Assembly: GCF_027571385.1 (NCBI RefSeq)
Contig: NZ_CP085636.1
Coordinates: forward strand, 5,566,501-5,630,500
DNA: 64,000 nucleotides
Origin: Shewanella sp. MTB7
GTDB taxonomy: Bacteria; Pseudomonadota; Gammaproteobacteria; Enterobacterales; Shewanellaceae
Direction of reading: 5' to 3'
The notes beneath the pieces are model-generated. The model did no database searches, had not been told where the DNA came from, and saw only the letters and a list, made by a program, of their open reading frames with translations. This document shows, piece by piece, positions 39,294 to 48,107 of the stretch. The translations under genes and the position numbers were made by a program. How positions within the stretch are numbered: position 1 is the first letter of the stretch; each line of letters begins with the position of its first letter.

Positions 39294-40256
39294 ATGTCAT
39301 ATGACCAAAGCGCAATGAACGAACTCCACTGGCTGATCGATATGGTTCAGACCATTGAGGTTGGCTTGGTTGTCCTTGATAAGAACTTTGATATTCAGCT
39401 TTGGAATGGCTTTATGGAAAACCACAGCGGTGTCTCCCCCAACTCCATCAAGGGTGAAAACCTGTTTGAACAATTTGATTATCTTCCAGCTACTTGGCTA
39501 AAACAGAAGATGGAATCAGTATTCTTACTTAAAAATCGTGCCTTTATCAGCTGGGAACAACGCCCCTATATCTTCAAGTTTAAGAACTACCGTCCTATCA
39601 CTGGTCGAGCCGACTTTATGTACCAGAATGTCACCTTGCTCCCTCTCTCTTCACTAACAGGGCAGATCACTCATATCAGTATGATCATTTACGATGTTAC
39701 TGATGTGGCAATCAATAAACTGCAAATAAAAGGGGTGAATGAACGCCTAGAACATTTAAGCCAAACCGATGGCCTGACTCAGCTTAACAACCGAAGATAC
39801 TGGCAACAATGCATGCAGAAAGAGTTTGATAGACATGCACGTTACGGTGATGAGACAACGCTGGTTATGTTTGATATCGACGACTTTAAAAAAGTAAATG
39901 ATAACTATGGTCACAGCATCGGCGATAAAGTGATACAGCATATCTCTCACCTGTTAACGCAATCTTTGCGCGAGACTGATTGTGCAGGCCGATATGGTGG
40001 CGAAGAGTTTTCAGTGGTGCTTGCAAAAACCTCAGCAACAGATGCACTTCAATTTGCTGAACGATTAAGACATAAAATTGAAAACACACCGCTAATCTGT
40101 GAAGATCAAACAATTAGTGTCACGGTAAGTATTGGGATTTGTGATATTAAAGAGGAATTAAAAAACAGTGGTCAATGGTTAAGTTTTGCCGACGAAGCCC
40201 TGTATTCAGCTAAAGAGTCCGGACGAAATAAGTGTGTTATCTACAAACAAAAATAA
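39294..40256 (+). CDS. Diguanylate cyclase (PAS-GGDEF)
   Basis: The 320-residue protein has an N-terminal PAS-like sensor (about 15-145) and a GGDEF domain (about 155-320) with active-site GGEEF near residue 235 and an inhibitory I-site RxxD (RETD) five residues before it. It makes c-di-GMP from two GTP and is likely product-inhibited. The start at 39294 is 12 bp after the response regulator gene; both form one operon ended by the terminator at 40281-40312. There is no membrane span. Confidence 0.92.
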   Translation: MSYDQSAMNELHWLIDMVQTIEVGLVVLDKNFDIQLWNGFMENHSGVSPNSIKGENLFEQFDYLPATWLKQKMESVFLLKNRAFISWEQRPYIFKFKNYRPITGRADFMYQNVTLLPLSSLTGQITHISMIIYDVTDVAINKLQIKGVNERLEHLSQTDGLTQLNNRRYWQQCMQKEFDRHARYGDETTLVMFDIDDFKKVNDNYGHSIGDKVIQHISHLLTQSLRETDCAGRYGGEEFSVVLAKTSATDALQFAERLRHKIENTPLICEDQTISVTVSIGICDIKEELKNSGQWLSFADEALYSAKESGRNKCVIYKQK

Positions 40257-40280
40257 CGCTTTCATGTCAATAAACACCCA

Positions 40281-40312
40281 ATAAAAATGCCCATTAAGAT
40301 GGGCATTTTTAT
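40281..40312 (+). terminator. Terminator after diguanylate cyclase gene
   Basis: AAAAATGCCCAT, loop TAAG, ATGGGCATTTTT; also usable in reverse for rraB. Confidence 0.85.
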
Positions 40313-40337
40313 TGTTCGGATAAATCACTTATACCGA

Positions 40338-40796
40338 TTAATGCAGTGGTTTTTTAACTTCCGCTTTGAATTGATCTTCTTCGAAGTCGTCATCTTCGTA
40401 GTCATCATCTTCAAACTCTTCTTCGCGGATCTCTTCACCATTTTCATCGATGAAATATGTTCCCCAACCGTCGTAATCCACTTTCTGTTTAGCTGCAATC
40501 AATAGAAGAGACTCACAAGCTTTATCCAGAAGTTCAACATCTAATTGATGATTTGCTATGGCATCGAAACAGTAGATCACCGAGCCATCTTCTAGCTCCA
40601 TCTCTTCGGCATCACTCACTTCAAAACCAGCTTTGAATGCATCGACAGCGGCTTTTTCTAAACGATCAAAGTTGTTCGATGAAAAATGATGTTCAATTGT
40701 ATACTCAGCACTCGTGTTAGAACCATCATCTAAGATAGCCGTAACAATCTCCTGATTTTCTTGCCTCTGCGCTTTAAGTAAACGATCAATTGACAT
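40338..40796 (-). CDS. rraB: RNase E inhibitor RraB
   Basis: The 152-residue product matches RraB (YjgD): [20 protein letters not shown], the middle [20 protein letters not shown], the DYDGWGTYF motif and the acidic tail ([19 protein letters not shown]). RraB binds the C-terminal scaffold of RNase E and alters RNA decay. The ATG at 40796 fits the family better than the open frame start at 40835. A GAG-type ribosome site (GGAGTTATCT) precedes it. Confidence 0.93.
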   Translation of the reverse strand: MSIDRLLKAQRQENQEIVTAILDDGSNTSAEYTIEHHFSSNNFDRLEKAAVDAFKAGFEVSDAEEMELEDGSVIYCFDAIANHQLDVELLDKACESLLLIAAKQKVDYDGWGTYFIDENGEEIREEEFEDDDYEDDDFEEDQFKAEVKKPLH

Positions 40797-40867
40797 AGAT
40801 AACTCCAAATAAAAAAATCTGCAAAGATTATACACGATAAATAACTTTAAACTTAAAGATAGCGAGA

Positions 40868-40893
40868 CAAAAAAGCCTCCAAAACTGGAGGCT
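40868..40893 (-). terminator. plsC-type gene terminator
   Basis: AGCCTCC-loop-GGAGGCT with a T-run on the minus strand. Confidence 0.7.
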
Positions 40894-40941
40894 ATATTTA
40901 ATCGCTATCGCTCAAAAGCAATAAGATCACTGGACGATGAA

Positions 40942-41664
40942 TTACTTTACCATCAAAGCTGAAGCTTCTTGATCCAACTGAGTTAAACGAGTCGACATCA
41001 TAGAATGAATACGCTTCGACAGCTCTTTTACCTGAGATTTAGCCAAACCTTTAGTTTCAATGGGCTCCATCATCTCAATGATAACCACACCATTATTCCA
41101 ACGATTAAGTTTTATATGACTTTGATTAGAAGCCAGTACCGGCACCATAGCTACACCGGCTTCAATTGCGGTATGAAACGCACCTGATTTAAATGGCAAT
41201 AGTCCCTTACCCCGAGAGCGAGTTCCTTCCGGAAATATCCAAATAGACAAGCACTTATCTTTGATTTTCTTGGCGGTTTGCGCCATCGTTTCAAAGGCTC
41301 TATTGCGATTTTTCCTATCAATAAGAATATTGCCAGACAACCAGTATATTTGGCCAAAAAATGGAACCCAAGCCAAGCTCTTCTTACCTAAACTGACCGT
41401 TCCCTTAGGTACAGCAGCCGTATGAGTAAACATATCGTAATTATTCTGGTGATTTGCCAGAAAAATACAAGGTTCCGTCGTTGCCACACTTGGCTTACGA
41501 ACAATCACCTTAATACCTAATACAGGGGCTGCATAAGAGAAAATTTTAGCGAACATGTGTACATTGTCACGATGTCTAGGTCTTAATAAACAAACAAGAC
41601 CGCCAAAAACAAATGCTAGCAGTAACATAACGGCTAAAACTAACGTTCTGAAGATTAAAAGCAC
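40942..41664 (-). CDS. 1-acyl-sn-glycerol-3-phosphate acyltransferase (PlsC family)
   Basis: The 240-residue protein has an N-terminal membrane helix (about 3-25), the NHxxxxD catalytic box NHQNNYD (near 71), and FPEGTRSRG (near 144), as in PlsC. It adds a fatty acyl chain to lysophosphatidic acid, forming phosphatidic acid at the inner membrane. The length is typical. It is separated from rraB by a terminator and is a single gene. It may be the main plsC or a paralog. Confidence 0.9.
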   Translation of the reverse strand: MLLIFRTLVLAVMLLLAFVFGGLVCLLRPRHRDNVHMFAKIFSYAAPVLGIKVIVRKPSVATTEPCIFLANHQNNYDMFTHTAAVPKGTVSLGKKSLAWVPFFGQIYWLSGNILIDRKNRNRAFETMAQTAKKIKDKCLSIWIFPEGTRSRGKGLLPFKSGAFHTAIEAGVAMVPVLASNQSHIKLNRWNNGVVIIEMMEPIETKGLAKSQVKELSKRIHSMMSTRLTQLDQEASALMVK

Positions 41665-41829
41665 AACTTACTCCCTTAGTACCAATGGCGACAGTATAGC
41701 CAGCAAGATGATACGACTCAATAAAATGTTGCTTCACCAACTTAAATTATTAGCTTAGTGATACACTTGTAGCCTGAACACATCTACCCAAGCAATGAGG
41801 GAGTTTAGTAGAACAACATTAACTCTATT

Positions 41830-42633
41830 TTAATTCTGGGTTAATTTACCTTTCTTTACGCCACCATTAAATCTCATTAATTTGCTAAGCACCAACCTGC
41901 TCATGATTGCACTCACTGCCAACGTCGTCACAATTGCAGCACCACTTGGGAGGTCAAAACAAGCTGAAAGAATAAGCCCGAGTATGTAACCAACCAGACC
42001 AACTAAATATGCTACGGGTAACCTGTATTTTTTCCTGCATTTATTGACGGCTAATGCTGGCAATATCAAAGTACTGAACACCAGATAAACACCTACCAAC
42101 TCAACTGAAAGCGTGATGACTAGCGCAAACATGATATAGAAACCTCTACCATCAAGCAGTGCGGGTTTCAGGTAGATCAAACTCAAGATACACACAGAAA
42201 CAACAGCAGGCAGTGTCAGTTGCGACCAATTGACCCATAGGATCTGGCCCGACATCAACTGCTTCAACATCTCAGCACCATGGGGATCATTAGAGAGCAT
42301 CAACATAGCAGCGACTGCCGCTAAAACATAAAAGCACCCGATAATGGCTTCTAGTTCATCAGCCATTATTTTCGACAGCCAAGCAATAAAACCTGCGCCA
42401 GCAAGCGCAAACAGTGCGGGCATCCACACATTAGAAAATGGCAGATGCTCAATGTCATGATTAAGGTGAGCCACAATAGCACCTAAAGCAGCGACTTGGG
42501 CAATCGCCAGATCAATAAAAATGATGCCGCGTTTTAGTACCTGTTGACCAAGCACTACATGAGTAGACAAGACAAGAACACCAGCAATAAAAGCAGGAAA
42601 TAAAATGGAGAGTAAATCAGTATCAAACATCAT
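41830..42633 (-). CDS. znuB: Zinc ABC transporter permease (ZnuB-like)
   Basis: The 267-residue protein has about eight membrane segments of the ABC-3 family, with TDLLSILFPAFIAGVLVLSTHVVLGQ at the start and FIDLAIAQVAALGAI, the family's coupling region. It moves zinc or manganese into the cytoplasm with a substrate-binding protein (encoded just upstream) and an ATPase. The gene is 67 bp downstream of znuA in the same direction. No ZnuC-type ATPase gene occurs on either side. Confidence 0.88.
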   Translation of the reverse strand: MMFDTDLLSILFPAFIAGVLVLSTHVVLGQQVLKRGIIFIDLAIAQVAALGAIVAHLNHDIEHLPFSNVWMPALFALAGAGFIAWLSKIMADELEAIIGCFYVLAAVAAMLMLSNDPHGAEMLKQLMSGQILWVNWSQLTLPAVVSVCILSLIYLKPALLDGRGFYIMFALVITLSVELVGVYLVFSTLILPALAVNKCRKKYRLPVAYLVGLVGYILGLILSACFDLPSGAAIVTTLAVSAIMSRLVLSKLMRFNGGVKKGKLTQN

Positions 42634-42700
42634 TAATACTCTTTAGTAGATAGAAATAAGTATTGCCCCGACTAGAGACAATACTGTCGCGAAGAGTCTA

Positions 42701-43615
42701 TTAGCTGGTTTGATACTGAAGCAACAGATCAATAACATTATCGTATAGGCTAAACAGATCTTGGCTCTGATCATTTCCTCCTACAGACATAGGTAAGATC
42801 TGTACGGGTAAGTTCGCACGCTCACCTAACCACTCTGCCCCTCGCTCGCTCTGATAAGACGCCACAATGATCGCCATAATGTCACCGGTTTCAGCACGCT
42901 TAAGCAAGCTTGCCAGATGACTACTACTTGGCGGTAAACCCGGTTTAGGCTCAAGATCTCCAACCTGCTCTATTCCAATCCAATCAAACAGATAACGGAA
43001 GCTAGAGTGATATGCAATCACCTTTTTCCCCTTTAACGGTGCAGCTTTAGCTTGCCATTGAGGGATTGCTTGAGCCCATTTACCACTAAATTCGCTTAAG
43101 GCGGTTTGATATCGCTCAGGTGAAGCTGGATCGAGTGAGATAAGTTTAGCGGTCAAGGCCTCTGCCACCTTTAAAATCCTCTGTGGAGAAAAATGCAGAT
43201 GTGGATTCCCCTGAGCATGTACGTCACCCATGCTACGATCGACTGACTCAAGTTTATCTAAGGTATTTACATGCTCAGCAGCAAAAAATAATCCTTGATC
43301 GGTTGAACGCACCTTGGCATTAGACGATTTCATCTGCAGCATCGGCAGCCAACCAACTTCGAGGTCTGCACCGGCGCAAATAACAAGATCTGCTTGGCGC
43401 ATCTTCGCGATTAAACTAGGTCTTGCCTGAACTTGATGTGGGTCTTGCATCGCGGTCGTAGCCGAATATATTTTAGCGTCAGGCGCTAACTCTTTCGCCA
43501 ATGCCGCATATTCAGGCTCACAAGCAAAAATGTTGAATTCGGCATTAGCCAAGCTTGAATAGCCTACGGTTAACGCAAGCGCCACTATTTTAGCGAGATT
43601 AGAATTGATGCGCAC
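42701..43615 (-). CDS. znuA: Zinc ABC transporter substrate-binding protein (ZnuA-like)
   Basis: The 304-residue protein has a signal peptide (about 1-25, ending SLANA) and matches ZnuA/cluster-9 metal-binding proteins: FACEPEYAALAKEL, DPHQVQARPS, and the conserved metal motif NPHLHFSPQRI; KKVIAYHSSFRYL is another His site. The usual His-rich loop is short here. Its GTG start overlaps the end of the upstream porin gene by 17 bp with a GGGGG ribosome site, so the two are translationally coupled and the product is periplasmic. Confidence 0.88.
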   Translation of the reverse strand: MRINSNLAKIVALALTVGYSSLANAEFNIFACEPEYAALAKELAPDAKIYSATTAMQDPHQVQARPSLIAKMRQADLVICAGADLEVGWLPMLQMKSSNAKVRSTDQGLFFAAEHVNTLDKLESVDRSMGDVHAQGNPHLHFSPQRILKVAEALTAKLISLDPASPERYQTALSEFSGKWAQAIPQWQAKAAPLKGKKVIAYHSSFRYLFDWIGIEQVGDLEPKPGLPPSSSHLASLLKRAETGDIMAIIVASYQSERGAEWLGERANLPVQILPMSVGGNDQSQDLFSLYDNVIDLLLQYQTS

Positions 43616-44774
43616 CGTGAGCCCCCAAAGTCATAACATACTGAAGTGTGATGACGTTATCGTCTTTAATACCGTCAAAATTGGTTCCTTGCTGATTGGT
43701 ATATTGCAGTCGAACCGTTGAAAAATGGCTGTGATGCCAAGCTAAACTCACTTCAGCTTCTTGCAGTTTCTGAGGGTCGAAGTGATCACCGTGCAGCTCT
43801 TGAGTATCAACTTCGCCATAACGTAAACCCGCAGACCAATTGGGTGATAGTTGATACACACCACTTAAATACCAGCCAAGTTGATCATCAGTCGCCGGAG
43901 CCAACAAATGTTCACGCTCGTCTAACGGAGTAAAATCTGTGACCTTAAAATACTCACCACTCAAGGTAAAATGCTGATATTTATAGTTACCATTTGGCGC
44001 CCACTTATAGACAAAATCAGCAATATAGGTATTTTCACCTGTGTATTGTGCACTGTGGCTATGTTCATGTCCGTCACTCTCCTCTTCGTGTTCTGTATGC
44101 TCATCAGCAGTCATTCGGCCATTTTGGTTACGCATATAGCTTAACCCTGCCTGCCAAGAGCCATTAGCACCCACGTCGCCACCAAACTTGGAATAAGCTG
44201 TGTAAACACCAATCTCTTTATATTCACGTTCATTATGCTCATCGGCCGCACGCATACTGTCGCCTTTAAAGGCTTCAATCCCCATAGCCCAATAGAGATC
44301 CGTTGGCGCCACATAATTCAAACGCACACCGTCATCAAAATAATGACTGCCTAAAAAAGCCCGATAAACCGCTGGCCTGTCAGCAAAAGCGTCGGTATGA
44401 ACATGTTGGTTATTGAGGTAACCCACATCAGATAAGAAGCGACCTGCTCGCAGCGAGAATCCAGCAGGCATGGCCAATGTTTGAATGAATGCCTCTTCGA
44501 TACCCAGTTCAGTTTCACCTTCATGTATTTCAACAACGGCGGTTAATTTGCCGTAAAACATGTCGTCGATATTCGCGCTCAGTGCCACTTCTGTATGGCC
44601 CAGGCCAAAACCTTCGACGCGCTCCGCCATTGGACGTTCGGTATTTTGATAATAACCATCAAGTACGGCACTGATAGCCGGATTTGTCAGGGTGGGCTTT
44701 TCTGCAAAAGCAGAAGTAGAAATCAGCGCACAGGCCGCAGCCACGTGTGATACGCGGAAATTAGTCACTTTCAT
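43599..44774 (-). CDS. Putative zinc-linked outer-membrane porin
   Basis: The product from the ATG at 44774 has 391 residues, a signal peptide (MKVTNFRVSHVAAACALISTSAFA) and a C-terminal sequence of alternating residues ending in Phe (HGAHQF), as in outer-membrane beta-barrels. A His/Glu-rich loop (EHTEHEEESDGHEHSHS, about 240) could bind zinc. It has no TonB plug, so it is a porin-type channel. The gene heads an apparent operon with znuA and znuB. An extended palindrome lies just upstream (44796-44824). The link to zinc is by context and the His-rich loop. Confidence 0.75.
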   Translation of the reverse strand: MKVTNFRVSHVAAACALISTSAFAEKPTLTNPAISAVLDGYYQNTERPMAERVEGFGLGHTEVALSANIDDMFYGKLTAVVEIHEGETELGIEEAFIQTLAMPAGFSLRAGRFLSDVGYLNNQHVHTDAFADRPAVYRAFLGSHYFDDGVRLNYVAPTDLYWAMGIEAFKGDSMRAADEHNEREYKEIGVYTAYSKFGGDVGANGSWQAGLSYMRNQNGRMTADEHTEHEEESDGHEHSHSAQYTGENTYIADFVYKWAPNGNYKYQHFTLSGEYFKVTDFTPLDEREHLLAPATDDQLGWYLSGVYQLSPNWSAGLRYGEVDTQELHGDHFDPQKLQEAEVSLAWHHSHFSTVRLQYTNQQGTNFDGIKDDNVITLQYVMTLGAHGAHQF

Positions 44775-44795
44775 TTTTTTCTCCAAAATACAGCG

Positions 44796-44824
44796 GTTCA
44801 CAGCTACTTATAGTAACTGTGAAC
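44796..44824. promoter_or_regulatory. Candidate operator palindrome before the zinc porin operon
   Basis: GTTCACAG, 13 bases that continue the symmetry in part, CTGTGAAC. It ends 22 bp before the porin start. It may bind a regulator or fold as a hairpin; it does not closely match the Zur consensus I know. Confidence 0.45.
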
Positions 44825-45023
44825 AAAATCAAAAACTTAAAAAAGATAAAAACTTGATTTAGGTGATTTATTTAATATCAATCTACGCAGTGATGTTGAA
44901 TATTTAGATCTATAATGCCAACGGCTTAAATCAAAAATAGCAGTAATTCAGATAGAATTACCCTCTGTTTGATTTAGTTACAGTTAAATAGATCTTAGAA
45001 AACAAAATCACTGAAAATTGATA

Positions 45024-45314
45024 TTAAGCTGCAACAGGTGGGGCGCGACTACGGAAAAAACTGGTGTGCTGAGAGGTTTGCTCATCGATGACAACAAGAC
45101 TCACTTCATAAGTCTGAAGATTAACCGTCAGGTCAAAATGATGAGTGGGCAGTAACTTATTTAGCTGATGTTTATGAAAGCAGAGCGTACAGTGGGTTTG
45201 GGCTCCACCATCATTGATGTGTTCGACACTATGGGCTGAAGCGGCAAACGACAGGCAGATCAATAGGGCTGAAAGCCATATTGCTATACCTCGTCTAACG
45301 CTATTTTTGACCAT
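45024..45314 (-). CDS. Small exported Cys/His protein near the zinc cluster (DUF2946-like)
   Basis: The 96-residue product from the ATG at 45314 has a signal peptide (about 8-27) followed by HSVEHINDGGAQTHCTLCFHKH, a CxxC with clustered His that resembles DUF2946-type metal-linked proteins. A metal-related role is plausible from this and from the porin-ZnuAB genes next to it. Function is not known. The open frame continues upstream through the 10-bp repeat array, but that part (FGFIWFYLVLFGFIW) is an artefact of the repeat, so I chose the ATG at 45314. Confidence 0.65.
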   Translation of the reverse strand: MVKNSVRRGIAIWLSALLICLSFAASAHSVEHINDGGAQTHCTLCFHKHQLNKLLPTHHFDLTVNLQTYEVSLVVIDEQTSQHTSFFRSRAPPVAA

Positions 45315-45320
45315 AGAAAG

Positions 45321-45373
45321 ACACCAAATAAAACCAAATAAAACCAAATAAAACCAAATAAAACCAAATAAAA
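45321..45373. repeat. 10-bp tandem repeat array (phased A-tracts)
   Basis: AAACCAAATA is repeated four times perfectly (45331-45370), with an imperfect copy before and a partial copy after. The unit equals one DNA turn, so the AAAA tracts are in phase and the DNA is expected to bend. It lies 7 bp upstream of the small Cys/His protein start, where copy-number change could alter expression. Confidence 0.9.
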
Positions 45374-45599
45374 TCGTGCTCAATTTGATACAAACAATAG
45401 ACTAAGTCAAGTTACAGTTATAATTTAGATAGCTAATATTCAAATTTAGTTATTATGCCTATGAAAATAAGACTTGAGTCACCTTATAAATCGAATAAAT
45501 TAATACTGACTTAAGGCATTATGGATAAGATTGTGATATTAAAACTGTCGGTTAATACTGATTGAAACCGAACCAACTCGCTTAGATGGGGTAATTAAC

Positions 45600-45725
45600 A
45601 TGTTAGATTTTTTACGTGCGAACGGTAAAATGCTCTTTTGGACCACCTTATTTTTTATCGCTATTGGCGGTGGAATTTATTATGTAGATACAGCCCTTGA
45701 GGCACAAGTTCAGGTTATCGAGTAA
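45600..45725 (+). CDS. Possible 41-aa single-span membrane protein
   Basis: MLDFLRANGKMLFWTTLFF starts a short frame with one clear membrane segment (about 12-31) and the end ALEAQVQVIE. A GGGG stretch 12 bases upstream is a weak ribosome site. No homolog is known to me; compact size and the sharp hydrophobic helix make it plausible but unproven. Confidence 0.4.
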   Translation: MLDFLRANGKMLFWTTLFFIAIGGGIYYVDTALEAQVQVIE

Positions 45726-45899
45726 TTTCGATTGAGAATGTTATATTCATAATTTTTAACTATATCCTTGATAACCACAGCCTAAATGTTATCAAGCATC
45801 GGTTACTAGTTTACCTGTAAATACTTCTGTAACACAGTGAATATGGCATTGCCATGTACCTATGAACGTCCATTGTCCAATGCCATAAATAGTACCTTA

Positions 45900-46235
45900 T
45901 TAACGATATTTCTGCCTCTGCTCACTATCATCAACTTCCACTTTTTCAGGAGCTTCGATGACCTTCAAATGATCCATCATATGACTAACTAACATAAGCA
46001 TTGTCGCTATAATAGCAACTGGCGTCGTTATGTTGCGCATTTCAGGTGTGAAATAGCCATAAGTTAACGCCACAATCCCTAGGTAAAAACCTAACATTTT
46101 AAGCCGAGAGAGTATCGGACTTTTACCTAACCAAGCATCACAGTGGGGACACTGAATCTGCGCATTAAAACCACTTTCACGTTGATTTTTAACATCATTC
46201 ACGCCAAAAAACTTACTACAATGGGTGCACAACAC
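45900..46235 (-). CDS. Uncharacterised zinc-ribbon membrane protein (111 aa)
   Basis: An N-terminal pair of CxxC motifs (CTHC at 3-6, CPHC at 34-37) forms a likely zinc ribbon. Two membrane segments follow (about 48-62 and 72-88), then a charged tail (KVEVDDSEQRQKYR). I do not recognise a named family. It is read divergently from the MscS gene. Confidence 0.65.
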   Translation of the reverse strand: MLCTHCSKFFGVNDVKNQRESGFNAQIQCPHCDAWLGKSPILSRLKMLGFYLGIVALTYGYFTPEMRNITTPVAIIATMLMLVSHMMDHLKVIEAPEKVEVDDSEQRQKYR

Positions 46236-46383
46236 AGCATAACTCTCTAAAATATCGACGAAGATAAAGCCAGAGTTTAACAGAATCCACCACAGAAAGT
46301 TTATTTACCCTATTCAATAACTAAATTTACACCGAGGTTGAGTGGGGATAGAATAGCGAAAATTTTATACTAGGAATTGATCT

Positions 46384-47988
46384 ATGTATCGCATGATCGC
46401 CATGATAATGCTCGCTATCATCGGACTTAGCGGCTTACCAGCACAAGCAGATTCATCCAATATCTCTAACCAACTCACATCACTGCAAACCTCTATTCAG
46501 CATGATGTGGCTCAATTGAGCAAAACCCAAGGTGAACTGGCTAATTTCACTGAATATAGAATTAAACAAAATACCGAACTGTTACATGAACAACTCAAAG
46601 AGTTGATGGCTAAGTCAAATCTAGATAAGGAGATGCTCAAGCCTTTTATTGAAAGTCACCTCATCTTTATTGGTAAAGTTGATGCCTATTTTAAAAATAA
46701 AATCAGTAAGCTGCAAAACCAACTAGGTAAAGGCGATGATAATAGAATCATGATGCAGCTTGCCGTATTGGAAACTGAACGTGATCAACAATTGCAAGCC
46801 TATTTAGAGGTACTCGAGTGGGCAAATACTTTAGGTCTTAATACAGGTGATAAAACCGCACTGTTGACAAAAAGCCTTATTGCCCGAGCGAATGGCTTTA
46901 ATAGCTTTGTTCAGTTCACACAAGACAAATTAAAACTGGCTGTTAAAGAAGTGAGTCTTGCAGGTAAAGATGTCACCGCAGAGCAAACGCTCAATGTCAC
47001 CGACCTTAAAGAACGCTTATCTTACGCCAGTGCGAGCTTAGGTGTTGCTATTCATCTCCTTGATACCTTAGGTCAGAATACTTCAGATATGAAAGAGACT
47101 TTATTTAAAAGCTCAGGTGATATTACTCAAGATGTATTGAATATGGATGTTGCCAGCAGTCTATTCGAACAATGGCTTACCTCAGTGCAGAATTACTTGA
47201 TTGAAAATGGTCCGGGTATTGTTTTCAAACTGTTTATTTTTGTCTTGATCTTATTCGCTGCAAAGCTGATAAGTAAAGCGGTTCGGAAATTGGTAAAAAA
47301 AGCGGTCAGTAACTCTAAACTGAAGGTGAGCATACTTCTGCAAGAGTTCTTTATCTCGCTATCAGGCAAGGCCACCTTCACTTTAGGCGTCTTAATAGCC
47401 CTTTCTCAATTGGGAATAGAATTAGCACCTCTTCTAGCAGGCTTCGGTGTTGCTGGTGTGATTATCGGTTTTGCACTGCAAGATACCCTATCTAACTTTG
47501 CCTCGGGTATGATGATCTTAATCTATCGGCCTTACGATGTTGGCGATCTAATTAATGCCGCAGGTGTAACCGGTAAAGTCAGCCATATGAGCTTAGTCTC
47601 AACCACTATTAAGACTCTGGACAATCAAAGACTCATTATCCCCAACAACAAAATTTGGGGCGATACCATCAATAACATTACCGTCGAACATCAGCGACGT
47701 GTGGATATGACCTTCGGTATCGGCTACAGCGATGATATTGAAAAGACAGAAAGGGTATTGGCAGAGATCATTATGGCTCACCCTAAAGTGCTTAAGAGTC
47801 CTGAACCGACTATCAAGCTACATACCTTAGGTGAATCATCGGTCGATTTCGTTGTTCGTCCATGGGCTAAGCCTGAAGATTATTGGGATGTATATTGGGA
47901 TATTACGCGCACAGTGAAAATGCGCTTCGACGCTGAAAACATCAGTATTCCTTTCCCACAACGCGATATTCATGTTTATCAGAAGTAA
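46384..47988 (+). CDS. Mechanosensitive ion channel, MscS family, with long N-terminal periplasmic domain
   Basis: The 534-residue protein has a signal peptide (about 1-22), a coiled-coil-rich periplasmic region (about 25-260), membrane helices (about 275-300, 318-340, 345-375) and an MscS core. The pore helix GFGVAGVIIGFALQDTLSNFASGMMIL and the beta-domain RPYDVGDLI are diagnostic. The C-terminal alpha/beta domain ends with FPQRDIHVYQK. It opens under membrane tension to release solutes. The N-terminal extension makes it longer than MscS itself (about 286 residues), as in YbdG- or MscK-like relatives. Confidence 0.9.
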   Translation: MYRMIAMIMLAIIGLSGLPAQADSSNISNQLTSLQTSIQHDVAQLSKTQGELANFTEYRIKQNTELLHEQLKELMAKSNLDKEMLKPFIESHLIFIGKVDAYFKNKISKLQNQLGKGDDNRIMMQLAVLETERDQQLQAYLEVLEWANTLGLNTGDKTALLTKSLIARANGFNSFVQFTQDKLKLAVKEVSLAGKDVTAEQTLNVTDLKERLSYASASLGVAIHLLDTLGQNTSDMKETLFKSSGDITQDVLNMDVASSLFEQWLTSVQNYLIENGPGIVFKLFIFVLILFAAKLISKAVRKLVKKAVSNSKLKVSILLQEFFISLSGKATFTLGVLIALSQLGIELAPLLAGFGVAGVIIGFALQDTLSNFASGMMILIYRPYDVGDLINAAGVTGKVSHMSLVSTTIKTLDNQRLIIPNNKIWGDTINNITVEHQRRVDMTFGIGYSDDIEKTERVLAEIIMAHPKVLKSPEPTIKLHTLGESSVDFVVRPWAKPEDYWDVYWDITRTVKMRFDAENISIPFPQRDIHVYQK

Positions 47989-48033
47989 TATATAAACAAT
48001 TAATATCATATAGTTAACACAACTAAGACCAAC

Positions 48034-48073
48034 AAAAAGGGGCGGATATCGTATTCAGCCCCTTTGCTTTTTC
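48034..48073. terminator. Terminator between MscS and fhs genes
   Basis: AAAGGGGC pairs with GCCCCTTT over a 14-base loop, T-rich on both sides; both convergent genes may use it. Confidence 0.6.
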
Positions 48074-48107
48074 ACATACCAAAAACTCAAGTTACTAGGA
48101 ACTTCTT

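Noticed and set aside
41665..41829. Hidden znuC fragment between PlsC and ZnuB genes
   Set aside because: Only 165 bp and no Walker or ABC signature motif in any frame.
45321..45373. CRISPR array
   Set aside because: Unit is 10 bp with no spacers; a simple tandem repeat.
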